Assembly (NCBI RefSeq): GCF_036541425.1
Contig: NZ_JAZHFT010000029.1
Location: 1-64,000 of the forward strand
Source: Consotaella aegiceratis
GTDB lineage: Bacteria; Pseudomonadota; Alphaproteobacteria; Rhizobiales; Rhizobiaceae
Direction of reading: 5' to 3'
Length of the DNA stretch: 64,000 nt
The notes under the pieces were generated by a model. That model had not been told where the DNA came from. It saw only the letters and a list, made by a program, of their open reading frames with translations, and made no database searches. Shown here one piece after another: positions 24,566 through 32,483 of the stretch. Each line of letters opens with the position of its first letter. Position 1 is the stretch's first letter. A program made the translations under genes and the position numbers.

Positions 24566-26440
24566 TCAGGTCTCCTTGATGCCCGCGGACCAGTCTTCAT
24601 TGACCTCAGCGAATACTTCAGATCCGAGCACGATTTCGCCTTGGTAGGGCTGGACCTTCGAAAGGTCGCCCTTGAACCCATAGCTGATCGTGATGTGCGG
24701 CTGGTACTCGGGATGATCCCATGACGCGCCAGCCCTCTCGATCTCCTCGTGCCGCCATTCCAGCTCGCGCGCTGAGATCAACAGGACCGTCGCGTCGCCG
24801 AACTGCTCCATCATGCGTGGGCCGCCAGCGGCGATCTTGATCTCGGATGACCAGCTCTCGCCGACCTTCATCCAGTCGACGGGCGCCCGGCTGAACGCGA
24901 TGGTCACATGCAGATCATCGGCTGGGAGCGTCGTTTCGAACCCCTGCGATTTCGCCCACCGAAGGATGCTGGCAGCGTTCAGCACCTTCCGGCTCACATA
25001 CAGCGTCCGGGGCGCCGCATCGTTCGCAGTGGCCTGCATGCGGCTGACGGAGGCGCTCTGCTGTTGAGCAACCACCGCCGCCTCAACATCGGCCGGATCC
25101 GGCTCTTCCTCGATCGTCCCGCCATAGGTGTCGATCGCGTTGTCGAGGCCAGGCATCACGCCCATCTCGACGATGGTGTTGACCAGCGCCTCGCTGAACG
25201 GCTCCAGGGCGATGATAGACGGCTGGCCAGCCCCGCCCCCGATGATCGAACGCGCCGCAGCAGCAACCTTGGAGAAGACGTCGGCCCTCTCCTTTTCGTT
25301 GAGAGACCAAAGCGGCGCCCACTCGTAATAGATCTCCGGAGGGCGATCCCCGAGCGCCGAACGGATGGTCACTTCGTCCAGCCGGTGCATCTGCGGCGTC
25401 AGTTCCGTCCGCTGCCGAGCACCGATGTTGTCGTAATAGCTGATCAGTGCGGATTCGCCGTTCGAACCGAGGCCTGAAGGTGCCTCGCCGAGAAGGCGAA
25501 TGGCTGTGATGTCGGCCGCGCCGCAGGCTATCTGAAGATACTGCTGCATCAGCTCGGGAAGCTGGGCGAAGCTGATCTGTTTCTGCTCCCATCGCTCGCC
25601 CTGGGCTTGGTCTCCGGTCCCGCCCGTCCCTTCCAACAAAGTCAGCGAAAACAGGTTCTTGAGCGAAGCCGCATAGCTGAACCGCTTGATCAGCAGCTCT
25701 TCACCACCGGACCTTGCCAGCGTGGCCGAGAGCCCCGGCATGTAGATGATGTCCTGCTTGGCTTCCGGGATCAGTGAGGCCGTGTGCGCCTGGACCGAAG
25801 TCGCGTTCTTGATCGCGTCGTAGACCGCCTGCAGGACGCTATCTCCCCAGCCCTGCTGCGACTCTCGCGTCTGATCGTCGAGGATTTCCATCCCGACGAA
25901 CCGGACGATGCGGGACGGATGAACTCGAACCGATCCGCCCTGCCGGCTGCGGACCTCGTACCACTCTGGCTCACTATATAGCGGGCTGATCACGTCAAGA
26001 ATGGGCTGGCCGACCGTCACCTCGTCTCGACCAAGAACATGCAGATACTCGAGCCCATCCTTCCCGACGGTCTCCGGTTTAAGTTCCTGGCCGTGATCGG
26101 CGCCGCGGATACCGATGAAGATTGCCGCACCGCCCTTGAGCCGCGCCTTGCGCAGGGCGCGGTTGACCTTTCGCACCACGTCGAGGCGCTTCTCGGTCTC
26201 CTCGATCGCCTCGATCTGCGGTTTCTCAGCCTGCCAGTCGCGCCATTCCCGCGTCATGTCGTTCGGGATGATGTCGACGATTTTCCGCGACAGCCAGTCC
26301 GAGCGATACATCGCCTCCAGTTCTTGGGGCGTGACGAGCTGAAGACCGAAGCCGAGGGCAGCCGACTTATCCCGTTCGGAGCCGAGACCCATCCGGGTGG
26401 CCATGCCCACGGCAAAGCTCTTGAGGCCGTCAACGATCAT
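24566..26440 (-). CDS. Portal protein (DUF1073) fused to an Acb1-like 2H phosphodiesterase domain
   Basis: The protein has 624 residues. Residues about 1-460 are the DUF1073 portal type (RSDWLSRKIVDIIPNDMTRE near 43-62, later LLGEAPSGLGSNGESALISY). This forms the dodecameric gate for DNA. The C-terminal ~140 residues carry two H-x-T motifs, DDLHVTIAFSR (His 511) and YQPHITISYGF (His 582), as in 2H phosphodiesterases and the anti-CBASS enzyme Acb1, which cuts cyclic oligonucleotide signals. DUF1073-Acb1 fusions are known. Both motifs are intact here. The domain may act from the virion or be a released factor; which is unknown. Confidence 0.85.
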   Translation of the reverse strand: MIVDGLKSFAVGMATRMGLGSERDKSAALGFGLQLVTPQELEAMYRSDWLSRKIVDIIPNDMTREWRDWQAEKPQIEAIEETEKRLDVVRKVNRALRKARLKGGAAIFIGIRGADHGQELKPETVGKDGLEYLHVLGRDEVTVGQPILDVISPLYSEPEWYEVRSRQGGSVRVHPSRIVRFVGMEILDDQTRESQQGWGDSVLQAVYDAIKNATSVQAHTASLIPEAKQDIIYMPGLSATLARSGGEELLIKRFSYAASLKNLFSLTLLEGTGGTGDQAQGERWEQKQISFAQLPELMQQYLQIACGAADITAIRLLGEAPSGLGSNGESALISYYDNIGARQRTELTPQMHRLDEVTIRSALGDRPPEIYYEWAPLWSLNEKERADVFSKVAAAARSIIGGGAGQPSIIALEPFSEALVNTIVEMGVMPGLDNAIDTYGGTIEEEPDPADVEAAVVAQQQSASVSRMQATANDAAPRTLYVSRKVLNAASILRWAKSQGFETTLPADDLHVTIAFSRAPVDWMKVGESWSSEIKIAAGGPRMMEQFGDATVLLISARELEWRHEEIERAGASWDHPEYQPHITISYGFKGDLSKVQPYQGEIVLGSEVFAEVNEDWSAGIKET

Positions 26441-28083
26441 CAGTCCAGAACCTCAAGCATGCCGTAGACAAAGCCGAGCTTGGGCTCAGCGAACGTCAGC
26501 ATCAGCGCATCCGCATGGTCGGGCGATGCAATGCCTCGCCTTGCCAACGCCTCTTTCTTCTCAATCACGATCTTGCCGCGGTCGTTCTTGCCCCACTTCA
26601 CCAGGGAGAGCTGAAAGCAGAGCGTGTCTGATTCCTTATCGCCGCTCGGGAGTGCCATCAGTTCGGTGACGGGATGCTCCTTGCCGTCTTCCTTGTTCCC
26701 CAGGAACAACACGTGCTCGTGCGTGCGCTGGAGCGCCGTTCGGCACCGCCACCAGATTTCGGCCTTCTGGTTGGCGAACATCTCGTCCGACGTTCGTCCG
26801 TCCGGCCAGAGCTTTTCCGATGGCGGGTTGCCCGTGTTGATGGCGTTCACCTGCAAGCCGTCGTCCGGGTTGTGCATCAGCGTTGACGAGACGCCGGCGC
26901 CAACGCCAGGAGCGTCGAAGTTCAGCCGGGAGGCACCGCAGTCCTTCGAGATATCGAGCGCCCAAAAGGCAGTGTCGGTCGTGTCAGGTTGACCGCGCGA
27001 CTGCGGCGGCAGGACGATTGCTCCTCGCCTTGGGACCGCAACCGACTTCGCCTTGCCGGCGCCCACGTCGAGGCCGATCACAGCCTCATTCGAAGCTCTT
27101 AGCCGAGGCTCCAGCGCGCGAAGGCGTTTCGCACTCTCCACCCATAGCGCAGGGATGCAGATGCCCTCGACCGAGGCGCTGTAGTCGATGTCGTACTCGC
27201 TCGCCCATGTTGTCGGATCGGAGAAGCTGGCCTGCTTCGACGCGGCCCATTCATCCGTCTTCCGCGGATCATCTCGCCAGTGTAACCGGGCGATCTGGTG
27301 GGGCTTCAGGATCGAATGACGCTTCCGGGCGAACAGGTTGCCCATGCCATTGACCGAGGAAACCCAGATCACGCAGTCAGTGTTGCCCGACAGCGCCTTC
27401 TCGACCGTCTCGGCATTCGGCACGAAGGCAGCCTCGTCCACCACATAGAGCGAGGACCGGCCACCACGGCCCATGTCCTCGCCACCCTCGCCAGAGATGA
27501 CCGCCCCCGTCTCCGGGTTGACGATCCGCATGTAGTTGTCGTGCTGCGCCCAGTTGAAACCCTCAGGCAGCATTTCCGTCGGCAGACGCCGGAGCATGAT
27601 CCGCAGCTTCGCGAAGATGGCGTCCGGATTATCCCTCTTGTCGACGTAGTCGACCTTGCGAGACCCGAATGTCGCCTTGAAGCCGGGCTCAAACAGCCAT
27701 TGGTGAAGCGCGAAGCCCGCAGTCAGATAGGTTGCGCCGGTGTCGCGGCTCTTCTCGATCAATCCCTCTTCCAAGGCTGCTAGCCGATCGCGCATCCACA
27801 GGATGACGTCGCGCTGCTTCGGCCAGAGCTTGAACGGGACATAGGGGCTCTTGCGTGTGCCGTCCGGGTTCTTCTGGCCCACCAGGCGAGGATCGTACGT
27901 GTAGACCCACCGATCGAACCAGTAGACGATATCGGCCGCACAGCGTTCTTTCTCGCGCTTCCAGCCGCCTTCCTGTGCCTTAGCCTTCCGCCTCGCGATC
28001 TCCTGCTGGACGATCTGCCTCATCTCCGCTGGAGACATCGGCAGCGCCACCGAGCGCGGCGTTGAGGGCTGCAAGCTGCTCAT
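26440..28083 (-). CDS. terL: Terminase large subunit
   Basis: The protein has 547 residues. The ATPase half holds a Walker-A variant EKSRDTGATYL (about 110-120) and Walker B YVVDEAAF (about 213-220). The nuclease half starts with VIGLDVGAGK (about 335-344), has LNFDAPGVGAGV and ends with ASPDHADALMLTF (about 519-531), which supply the acidic metal ligands of the RNase H-like fold. It packages DNA through the portal. Starts at 28038 or 28023 are possible; 28083 makes a 104-bp overlap with the small subunit. Confidence 0.92.
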   Translation of the reverse strand: MSSLQPSTPRSVALPMSPAEMRQIVQQEIARRKAKAQEGGWKREKERCAADIVYWFDRWVYTYDPRLVGQKNPDGTRKSPYVPFKLWPKQRDVILWMRDRLAALEEGLIEKSRDTGATYLTAGFALHQWLFEPGFKATFGSRKVDYVDKRDNPDAIFAKLRIMLRRLPTEMLPEGFNWAQHDNYMRIVNPETGAVISGEGGEDMGRGGRSSLYVVDEAAFVPNAETVEKALSGNTDCVIWVSSVNGMGNLFARKRHSILKPHQIARLHWRDDPRKTDEWAASKQASFSDPTTWASEYDIDYSASVEGICIPALWVESAKRLRALEPRLRASNEAVIGLDVGAGKAKSVAVPRRGAIVLPPQSRGQPDTTDTAFWALDISKDCGASRLNFDAPGVGAGVSSTLMHNPDDGLQVNAINTGNPPSEKLWPDGRTSDEMFANQKAEIWWRCRTALQRTHEHVLFLGNKEDGKEHPVTELMALPSGDKESDTLCFQLSLVKWGKNDRGKIVIEKKEALARRGIASPDHADALMLTFAEPKLGFVYGMLEVLD

Positions 28084-28558
28084 CGGTCAGATGCGAAACG
28101 TCCATGGTTTGGATCGGGCCGCCGTCGGCTCCGGAGTGCTGATGGACAGACGTTTCCTTCCATCCTGCCCTCGTCTTCATCCAGAAGATGGCCGCCGTCA
28201 CCGATCCCGCACCGTTTCCGATGGCCTTCTTGTAAAGGCTTTCGGCAACGCGGCTGTTGGCCTTCACATGGCCGGTTTCGAGTTCGTCGCGGCAGTGCTT
28301 ACGGAGCGTCTTGGGATCAATGCCGACCACGCGGGCGATGTCGGTCTCGGGCACGCCGTAGCCCGCCATCGCTTCCACCAGCTTGCGCTGATCTGCCGAC
28401 GGTTCGAAGGGTCGGCGACCGCCCTTCCCCTTTGAGCCTTCCTTAGGTGTCTTGGAGCGCGCGGGTCGGTGCTGCCCCGCCGCCGTCCGGGTGGTCCCCG
28501 TCCGTCGCCTGCTTCGCGCGCTTTGGGTAGGGTTTTGCGAGTCGCCGGATGTCGTCAC
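27980..28558 (-). CDS. terS: Terminase small subunit (DNA-recognition)
   Basis: The protein has 192 residues from GTG at 28558, with GGAGA 5 nt upstream. The N-terminal ~45 residues are basic and disordered (RSRRRTGTTRTAAGQHRPAR). Residues about 52-95 form a helix-turn-helix (QRKLVEAMAGYGVPETDIAR, then VVGIDPKTLRKHCRDEL), and a helical part with KAIGNGAGSVTAAIFWMKTR follows. This is the common plan of small terminases that mark the packaging site. It overlaps the Mom-like gene by 116 nt and the large subunit by 104 nt. Confidence 0.85.
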   Translation of the reverse strand: MTTSGDSQNPTQSARSRRRTGTTRTAAGQHRPARSKTPKEGSKGKGGRRPFEPSADQRKLVEAMAGYGVPETDIARVVGIDPKTLRKHCRDELETGHVKANSRVAESLYKKAIGNGAGSVTAAIFWMKTRAGWKETSVHQHSGADGGPIQTMDVSHLTDEQLAALNAALGGAADVSSGDEADRPAGDREAEG

Positions 28559-29117
28559 GAATGTCTCCGTCCAGCGGCATCAGATACTTATGCCGAACCA
28601 GGTCGGCGATTTTTCGGGCGTACGGATCGACGTTCTGCTGAAGCCAATCGAGGCTCGATGAACCGTATTTCGAGACCAGCGACCGCGCGTGAGACGGCTT
28701 GCCCTTCACGATGTAGCTGTGGCTTTCCATCGGACCTTCGTAGATCCAGCCACCAGCCTGATAGATGCCGCCATGATGCCCTTGCTCGTGGGCGGCATAG
28801 GAGACGATCAGCCTCAGGCCCGGTGCCGCCTTCCGCAGCAGGCGAATGGCGATCGCGACGATGCGGCTGACCGGCGCCTTATGCTCTCGCAACGCAACTC
28901 GCGTCAGCTCGCACACCTCGCTTTGCGACAAGCCATAGGGCGAGCCGATCAGCGGCGTCGATCCACGACTGAAAATCACCACGCCCTTGAAGACACCGGC
29001 CTCCCAGACACCCACCGCCATTTTCCGTCCCGCCGGGACCGATCGCGAATAGTGCCAGTGTTCGCAGGCGTAGGTGACCGCGTCGTTGCCGACCCAGTCC
29101 AACCGCAGGCCGCTCAC
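28443..29117 (-). CDS. mom: Mom-like adenine modification protein
   Basis: The protein has 224 residues from GTG at 29117, which overlaps the ParB-like stop (GTGA). Conserved segments are YACEHWHYSRSVPAGRKMAV (about 15-34), GLSQSEVCELTRVALREHKA, then LIVSYAAHEQGHHGGIYQAG and a GWIYEGPMESHSYIVKGKPS block. This is the Mom family, with a GNAT-like fold. Mu Mom turns adenine in viral DNA into N6-carbamoylmethyl-adenine, which blocks many restriction enzymes. Here it is in the late operon, as in Mu. It modifies DNA just before packaging by the adjacent terminase. Confidence 0.85.
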   Translation of the reverse strand: MSGLRLDWVGNDAVTYACEHWHYSRSVPAGRKMAVGVWEAGVFKGVVIFSRGSTPLIGSPYGLSQSEVCELTRVALREHKAPVSRIVAIAIRLLRKAAPGLRLIVSYAAHEQGHHGGIYQAGGWIYEGPMESHSYIVKGKPSHARSLVSKYGSSSLDWLQQNVDPYARKIADLVRHKYLMPLDGDIRDDIRRLAKPYPKRAKQATDGDHPDGGGAAPTRALQDT

Positions 29118-29605
29118 AGGGGCCGTCCGCAGGCCGGGCACTTCTCGACGTCGATCCTGTCGAGCGGCTTCACCTCGCCGGCATCGATCGGAGCGAAGGC
29201 ATCGCCAGACGACAGGTCGACCGGATCGAAGCCCGCGAGCGACAGATCGAAGTCCGCTGCGGACAATGCCCCAAGCTCGAGGTGGAGCTTCGCTTCGTCC
29301 CACCCTGTTTCTTCGGCCAACCGGTTGTCGGCCAGCCGATAGGCGCGGGCCTGTTCTGCCGAAAGATCGGCGATATGGACCGGCACCCGATCAAGACCGA
29401 GCTGCTGCGCCGCCCGAAACCGAGTGTGCCCAACGATGATGACGCCAGCGGGATCGACCACGATGGGCTGGCGCCACCCGAATGCCTCGATCGATGCTGC
29501 GACCTTGTCGACCGCCTGTTCGGAAATCCTTCTCGGATTGCCCTCGTAGGGGAAAACTTCCGCGATCGGCCGCCACTCGACGGCCAGCTCCTTGCTTTGT
29601 TGCAC
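29114..29605 (-). CDS. ParB/Srx-domain DNA-binding protein
   Basis: The protein has 163 residues. The first gene of the late operon. GTG at 29605 is preferred (AGGGA 9 nt upstream); a TTG at 29614 has no spacing for a site. Core motifs: FPYEGNPRRISEQAVDKVAA, then VDPAGVIIVGHTRFRAAQQL and AYRLADNRLAEETGWDE. These are the ParB N-terminal domain as found in phage proteins that accompany DNA-modification enzymes. The tail ends with a CPACGRPL knuckle. No HTH domain follows, so it is not a plasmid-type partition protein. Confidence 0.8.
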   Translation of the reverse strand: MQQSKELAVEWRPIAEVFPYEGNPRRISEQAVDKVAASIEAFGWRQPIVVDPAGVIIVGHTRFRAAQQLGLDRVPVHIADLSAEQARAYRLADNRLAEETGWDEAKLHLELGALSAADFDLSLAGFDPVDLSSGDAFAPIDAGEVKPLDRIDVEKCPACGRPL

Positions 29606-29838
29606 GACTCGCAATCCCTATGGCCCCGCCGCGTGCGCGGTGGCGGGATGGCCGATGTTCGGCCGACTTAGGTCATGCGAGGTTCTGTCTCGCGGCTTGG
29701 GCGCTGCAACGCCCTTGCCCCCGCCTCTCTTTTATAGGCGGGAATTTTCTACCCTGCGGGTTGCTCGCAGTCGGCGAAAGCCGATCGTTGATGAGCGGAA
29801 TTCAGCTCCAAAAGCGGCAGGTTTTAATAGTGCACATC
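29606..29838. other. Intergenic region upstream of the late operon
   Basis: The sequence holds several dyads: ccgccgcg/cgcggtgg near 29625-29645, and cccgcct-ctcttttat-aggcggg near 29725-29748 followed by AATTTTCT, which could terminate plus-strand transcription. The late promoter for the minus strand should lie here, but no -10/-35 pair is convincing, as expected if it needs a phage activator. No gene is supported. Confidence 0.4.
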
Positions 29839-29867
29839 TTGCACTAGTGCACAAAATGCATTATATT
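29839..29867 (+). promoter_or_regulatory. Sigma-70-type promoter with overlapping dyad repeats
   Basis: TTGCAC (29839-29844), 17-bp spacer, TATATT (29862-29867). Repeated gtgcac / tgcac units (agtgcacatcttgcactagtgcac, split at 29830-29852) overlap the -35 and spacer and look like an autoregulatory operator. The promoter faces the DUF4160/DUF2442 gene pair, 25 bp downstream. Confidence 0.65.
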
Positions 29868-29892
29868 CCTTCGTGTCAGCAGGAAGGAAGTC

Positions 29893-30120
29893 ATGCCCAC
29901 GGTCGTCATCCTCGGAAGCATCAAGATCACGGTCTATGCTGACGACCACAACCCTCCGCATTTCCACGTGCTGACTGCCGACGGCGACGTGCTGGTTCGC
30001 CTTTCTACCATGCAGGTCATGGCCGGTTCGATCCGCGCCAAGGACCTTCGTAAAGCCCTCGAATGGGCAACCGCCAACCGGAAGGTGATCGAAGATGTCT
30101 GGAACCGCCTCAATGGATGA
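29893..30120 (+). CDS. DUF4160 protein (probable toxin-antitoxin partner)
   Basis: The protein has 75 residues. It contains the family core SIKITVYADDHNPPHFHVLT, then ADGDVLVRLSTMQVMAGSIR and a final helix KALEWATANRKVIEDVWNRL. DUF4160 proteins are almost always coded directly before a DUF2442 protein and are thought to form type II toxin-antitoxin-like pairs. It overlaps the next gene by 26 nt. GGAAGGAAG lies just upstream of the start. Confidence 0.85.
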   Translation: MPTVVILGSIKITVYADDHNPPHFHVLTADGDVLVRLSTMQVMAGSIRAKDLRKALEWATANRKVIEDVWNRLNG

Positions 30121-30568
30121 CGAGATGGTCGTGGTGGGCAAGCCACTGCCCCGCATTGCTTCCGTTGTGCCGCTGGACGGCTTTCGCGTGCGTATCGAGT
30201 GGAGCGGCGGCGGCACGGAGGAAATCGACCTCGCGCCGGCTCTGTTCAATCATCGCCATTTCGTGCCGCTTCGCTCCGACCCGGACTTGTTCCGACAGGT
30301 GCAAGTCGAAGACTGGGGCAGCGCCCTTGGCTGGCCTGGCGATATCGCTCTGTCCGCTGAGTGGATCGAGCGCCTGCCCCGAGACATGACCAATGCAGAT
30401 TTCCGGCAAACCATGGATGATCTGGCCATGACCCTCGATGGCATGGCTGCAACGCTTGGCGTAGCTCGCCGTCAGATCGCCTCGTACCGGAAGGACAAGC
30501 CCGTTCCAAAGCACATCGCTCTCGCGATGGAGGCGCTCAGAGAGAGGCGGCCAAGCGCGATCGTTTGA
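30095..30568 (+). CDS. DUF2442 protein with C-terminal HTH
   Basis: The protein has 157 residues from ATG at 30095 (a later ATG at 30113 also fits). Residues about 20-95 are DUF2442 (VVPLDGFRVRIEWSGGGTEE, later FRQVQVEDWGSALGWPGDIA with the usual W...P terminal motif). The C-terminal ~50 residues form a helix-turn-helix (LGVARRQIASYRKDKPVPKH), so this is the DNA-binding and probably antitoxin/repressor half of the pair. The dyads at 29830-29852 are the likely target. Confidence 0.85.
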   Translation: MSGTASMDDEMVVVGKPLPRIASVVPLDGFRVRIEWSGGGTEEIDLAPALFNHRHFVPLRSDPDLFRQVQVEDWGSALGWPGDIALSAEWIERLPRDMTNADFRQTMDDLAMTLDGMAATLGVARRQIASYRKDKPVPKHIALAMEALRERRPSAIV

Positions 30569-30754
30569 TCATGCAGGTTCATTTCAGACCGAGAGTAACA
30601 GGCCGACTACGTAAGGCAGGCTAACTTGCCGTGGCATCTCTTGCTCGCAGCACCATGTCTCCTTGTTCAGTGCACCAATTGGGTGGCCGTTGGTTTCGTT
30701 GCCAATCTCCACAACTGGTGATTTACTTCTCGCTGGTGATAGATGGAGGAACAT

Positions 30755-31225
30755 GTGGTTGGGGAACTCGCTGCAGGTATTGGTGCGCTCAAAGGCGCGT
30801 TCGACATCGCGAAAAGCATCAAAGATCTCAATGACCGCGCCGCGGTTAACGCTGCTGTTATCGAGTTGCAAGCAAAGATCCTAGAAGCTCAGCAAGCCGC
30901 ATCGGACGCTAGAGATCAAATGCAGGAAATGCGGCACCTGCTAGATTTATACGATCAATGGGATGCGATTGCTTCCCGCTACGCGCTCAGGGATTTCGGC
31001 GGTGACACATTTGCTTATGAAGCGAAGCAAGAAAAACTGAACGGTGATCCACCGCACCTTGCTTGCCCGAATTGCTTCCGCAAGAAACAGCTCTCAATTC
31101 TGCAGTTCCACGGCACATACTCCGGCCGTCGTCGGTTCGAATGCCAAGCTTGCGAGAAGCACGTTGACCTTGGCGTTATTGCAGAACGACATTACTCGAA
31201 AGCCGCCCGCACTCCTGGCTGGTAA
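30755..31225 (+). CDS. Coiled-coil zinc-ribbon protein, unknown
   Basis: The protein has 156 residues from GTG at 30755, chosen because GGAGG lies 5 nt upstream; the ATG at 30743 would place that site inside the gene. The N-terminal helices (LKGAFDIAKSIKDLNDRAAV) and a coiled coil (LEAQQAASDARDQMQEMRHL) are followed by a zinc ribbon with CPNC and CQAC near residues 104 and 129. Resembles small prophage accessory proteins; function not known. Confidence 0.65.
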   Translation: MVGELAAGIGALKGAFDIAKSIKDLNDRAAVNAAVIELQAKILEAQQAASDARDQMQEMRHLLDLYDQWDAIASRYALRDFGGDTFAYEAKQEKLNGDPPHLACPNCFRKKQLSILQFHGTYSGRRRFECQACEKHVDLGVIAERHYSKAARTPGW

Positions 31226-31449
31226 TGTTATCGGAAGCTCGTCATTCCGTTAGCTAAAGGCTTCACGACTTAAGTTCTCGTAGGCCGCCGCTCCCACTGC
31301 AGCCGCGCGTCCGTGTGGGGCCTGTCGGAGAGTGTGTTGAGAGACGCGAACGTCACACCGCCGCAACCGGCACTCTCCTGTAAGGCACCCTGCCACTGCA
31401 GTCGCACGGACGAGATCTTGGCAAGCCCGGTTGGGCATGTTTTTCTGAG

Positions 31450-32133
31450 ATGCAATTCTTAGTTGGTAGCAGGCCTATGCCCGACGGACGGACACACATT
31501 CTCGATTCGGTTGTAAGCATCATGGCGCTCGCGACAGGCGTAGTCGGGCTAGCTTGGTATGTCTTCGACTTGCAGAATAAATTAGACACTGCTCGAAATG
31601 ATATCGCTGAACTCCAAACCCAGCTCAAGGGCTTATCGGCTGCTGGAACCGGCGTTTTACGCGGAGAGAAGGGGGAGCCAGGCCCCAGAGGTCCAAAAGG
31701 AGAACCCGGTCCTCAAGGTCCTAGAGGTGAACCAGGGCCTCCCGGAGAAGACGGCCTATCAACGAGTGCCTCAGAATTGCGCGCTCTGATATCCGACGTT
31801 CTATCAAGTACAAAACCCAACAGCCAAGCGATATCAGACATCGAGACTTGGCCGTCGGATAAATGCAAAATTGAACCGACCATACCAACCGGCACGATTT
31901 ACAGAATATATTCTCGCCTTGATTTATGTCTTTCTGGAGGCCGCTTCGCGGCATCCATCGAGATAATACCAGAAAAAGGCGTCGCTATTATATATAAGTA
32001 CGATAACACCTATGATTTATGCTATAAATCTAATTTCACATGCCATCTTAATTGGAACGATCGGCCCTTATCAATATATTCAACGGGCGCCATAAAAAAA
32101 GATGAACCGTATGTCGATATCAAATTTATGTAG
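31450..32133 (+). CDS. Membrane-anchored collagen-like protein
   Basis: The protein has 227 residues. One transmembrane helix (about 18-40, VVSIMALATGVVGLAWYVFD), a coiled coil (about 41-60), then ten perfect Gly-X-Y triplets (72-102; GEKGEPGPRGPKGEPGPQG and on) with many GEP/GPR/GPP units. The C-terminal ~115 residues form a Cys-containing globular domain. An N-in anchor would put the collagen stalk and head outside the membrane. The coding DNA is clearly AT-richer than the surrounding genes, which points to separate transfer. An alternative start is ATG at 31480. No homologue recognised for the head domain. Confidence 0.75.
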   Translation: MQFLVGSRPMPDGRTHILDSVVSIMALATGVVGLAWYVFDLQNKLDTARNDIAELQTQLKGLSAAGTGVLRGEKGEPGPRGPKGEPGPQGPRGEPGPPGEDGLSTSASELRALISDVLSSTKPNSQAISDIETWPSDKCKIEPTIPTGTIYRIYSRLDLCLSGGRFAASIEIIPEKGVAIIYKYDNTYDLCYKSNFTCHLNWNDRPLSIYSTGAIKKDEPYVDIKFM

Positions 32134-32268
32134 GTTATGATATTTGTCGCGCATCGCTTGCCCGATCATCATCGCTGCACTGATGACGCCAACAATGCGC
32201 CCAACAGCATTCAGATGCCCGGCCAACGGCGAGGCATCTTGCCGATATTCAACGATCCCCCTCGGCAC
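32080..32268 (-). CDS. Possible short early-left protein
   Basis: The protein has 62 residues from GTG at 32268 (GAGAG upstream). It contains PLAGHLNAVGRIVGVISAAM and AMRDKYHNLHKF. Its 3' 54 nt overlap the collagen-like gene. It may be a remaining distal member of the minus-strand early operon, now cut off by the secreted-protein gene at 32484. Weakly supported. Confidence 0.3.
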   Translation of the reverse strand: MPRGIVEYRQDASPLAGHLNAVGRIVGVISAAMMIGQAMRDKYHNLHKFDIDIRFIFFYGAR

Positions 32269-32281
32269 ATACTCTCGTCAA

Positions 32282-32446
32282 CTAAGCGGCCTTTCGCCGC
32301 TTCAGTTCGCTAGCATATTTCGAGACATAGGGCCACGTGTATTCGCGTCGCCACCAGTTCGGTGTCCCCGAAGGGTGCCCTGTCGCGCGCTCGGGGTATC
32401 GAGCACCAAAACGCGCCCTGGTTGCATGCAATTTCTCAGATGCTAA
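32282..32446 (-). CDS. Possible short Trp-rich early-left protein
   Basis: The protein has 54 residues from ATG at 32446. It reads MLASEKLHATRARFGARYPE and ends PNWWRREYTWPY...LKRRKAA. The basic ending with AA resembles that of the gene upstream on the same strand (ELKRSKAA), and the Trp/Tyr content is not that of a frame shadow. No clear ribosome site. Likely an operon member separated by the inserted gene at 32484-33326. Confidence 0.4.
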   Translation of the reverse strand, partial: LASEKLHATRARFGARYPERATGHPSGTPNWWRREYTWPYVSKYASELKRRKAA

Positions 32447-32483
32447 CATCGTTTGATTAAAGTCAGCGGCTTTGGAGGAGATC

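Noticed and set aside
29114..29605. ParB-like protein as a partition system of a plasmid-like prophage
   Set aside because: No ParA gene, no HTH in this protein, and its position in the late operon beside Mom points to a role in DNA modification or packaging.
31226..31449. Repeated CCACTGCAG words and an 8-bp inverted repeat (ggagagtg / cactctcc), considered as a small RNA or attachment site
   Set aside because: Arms are short and far apart, no promoter or terminator accompanies them, and no integrase is nearby.
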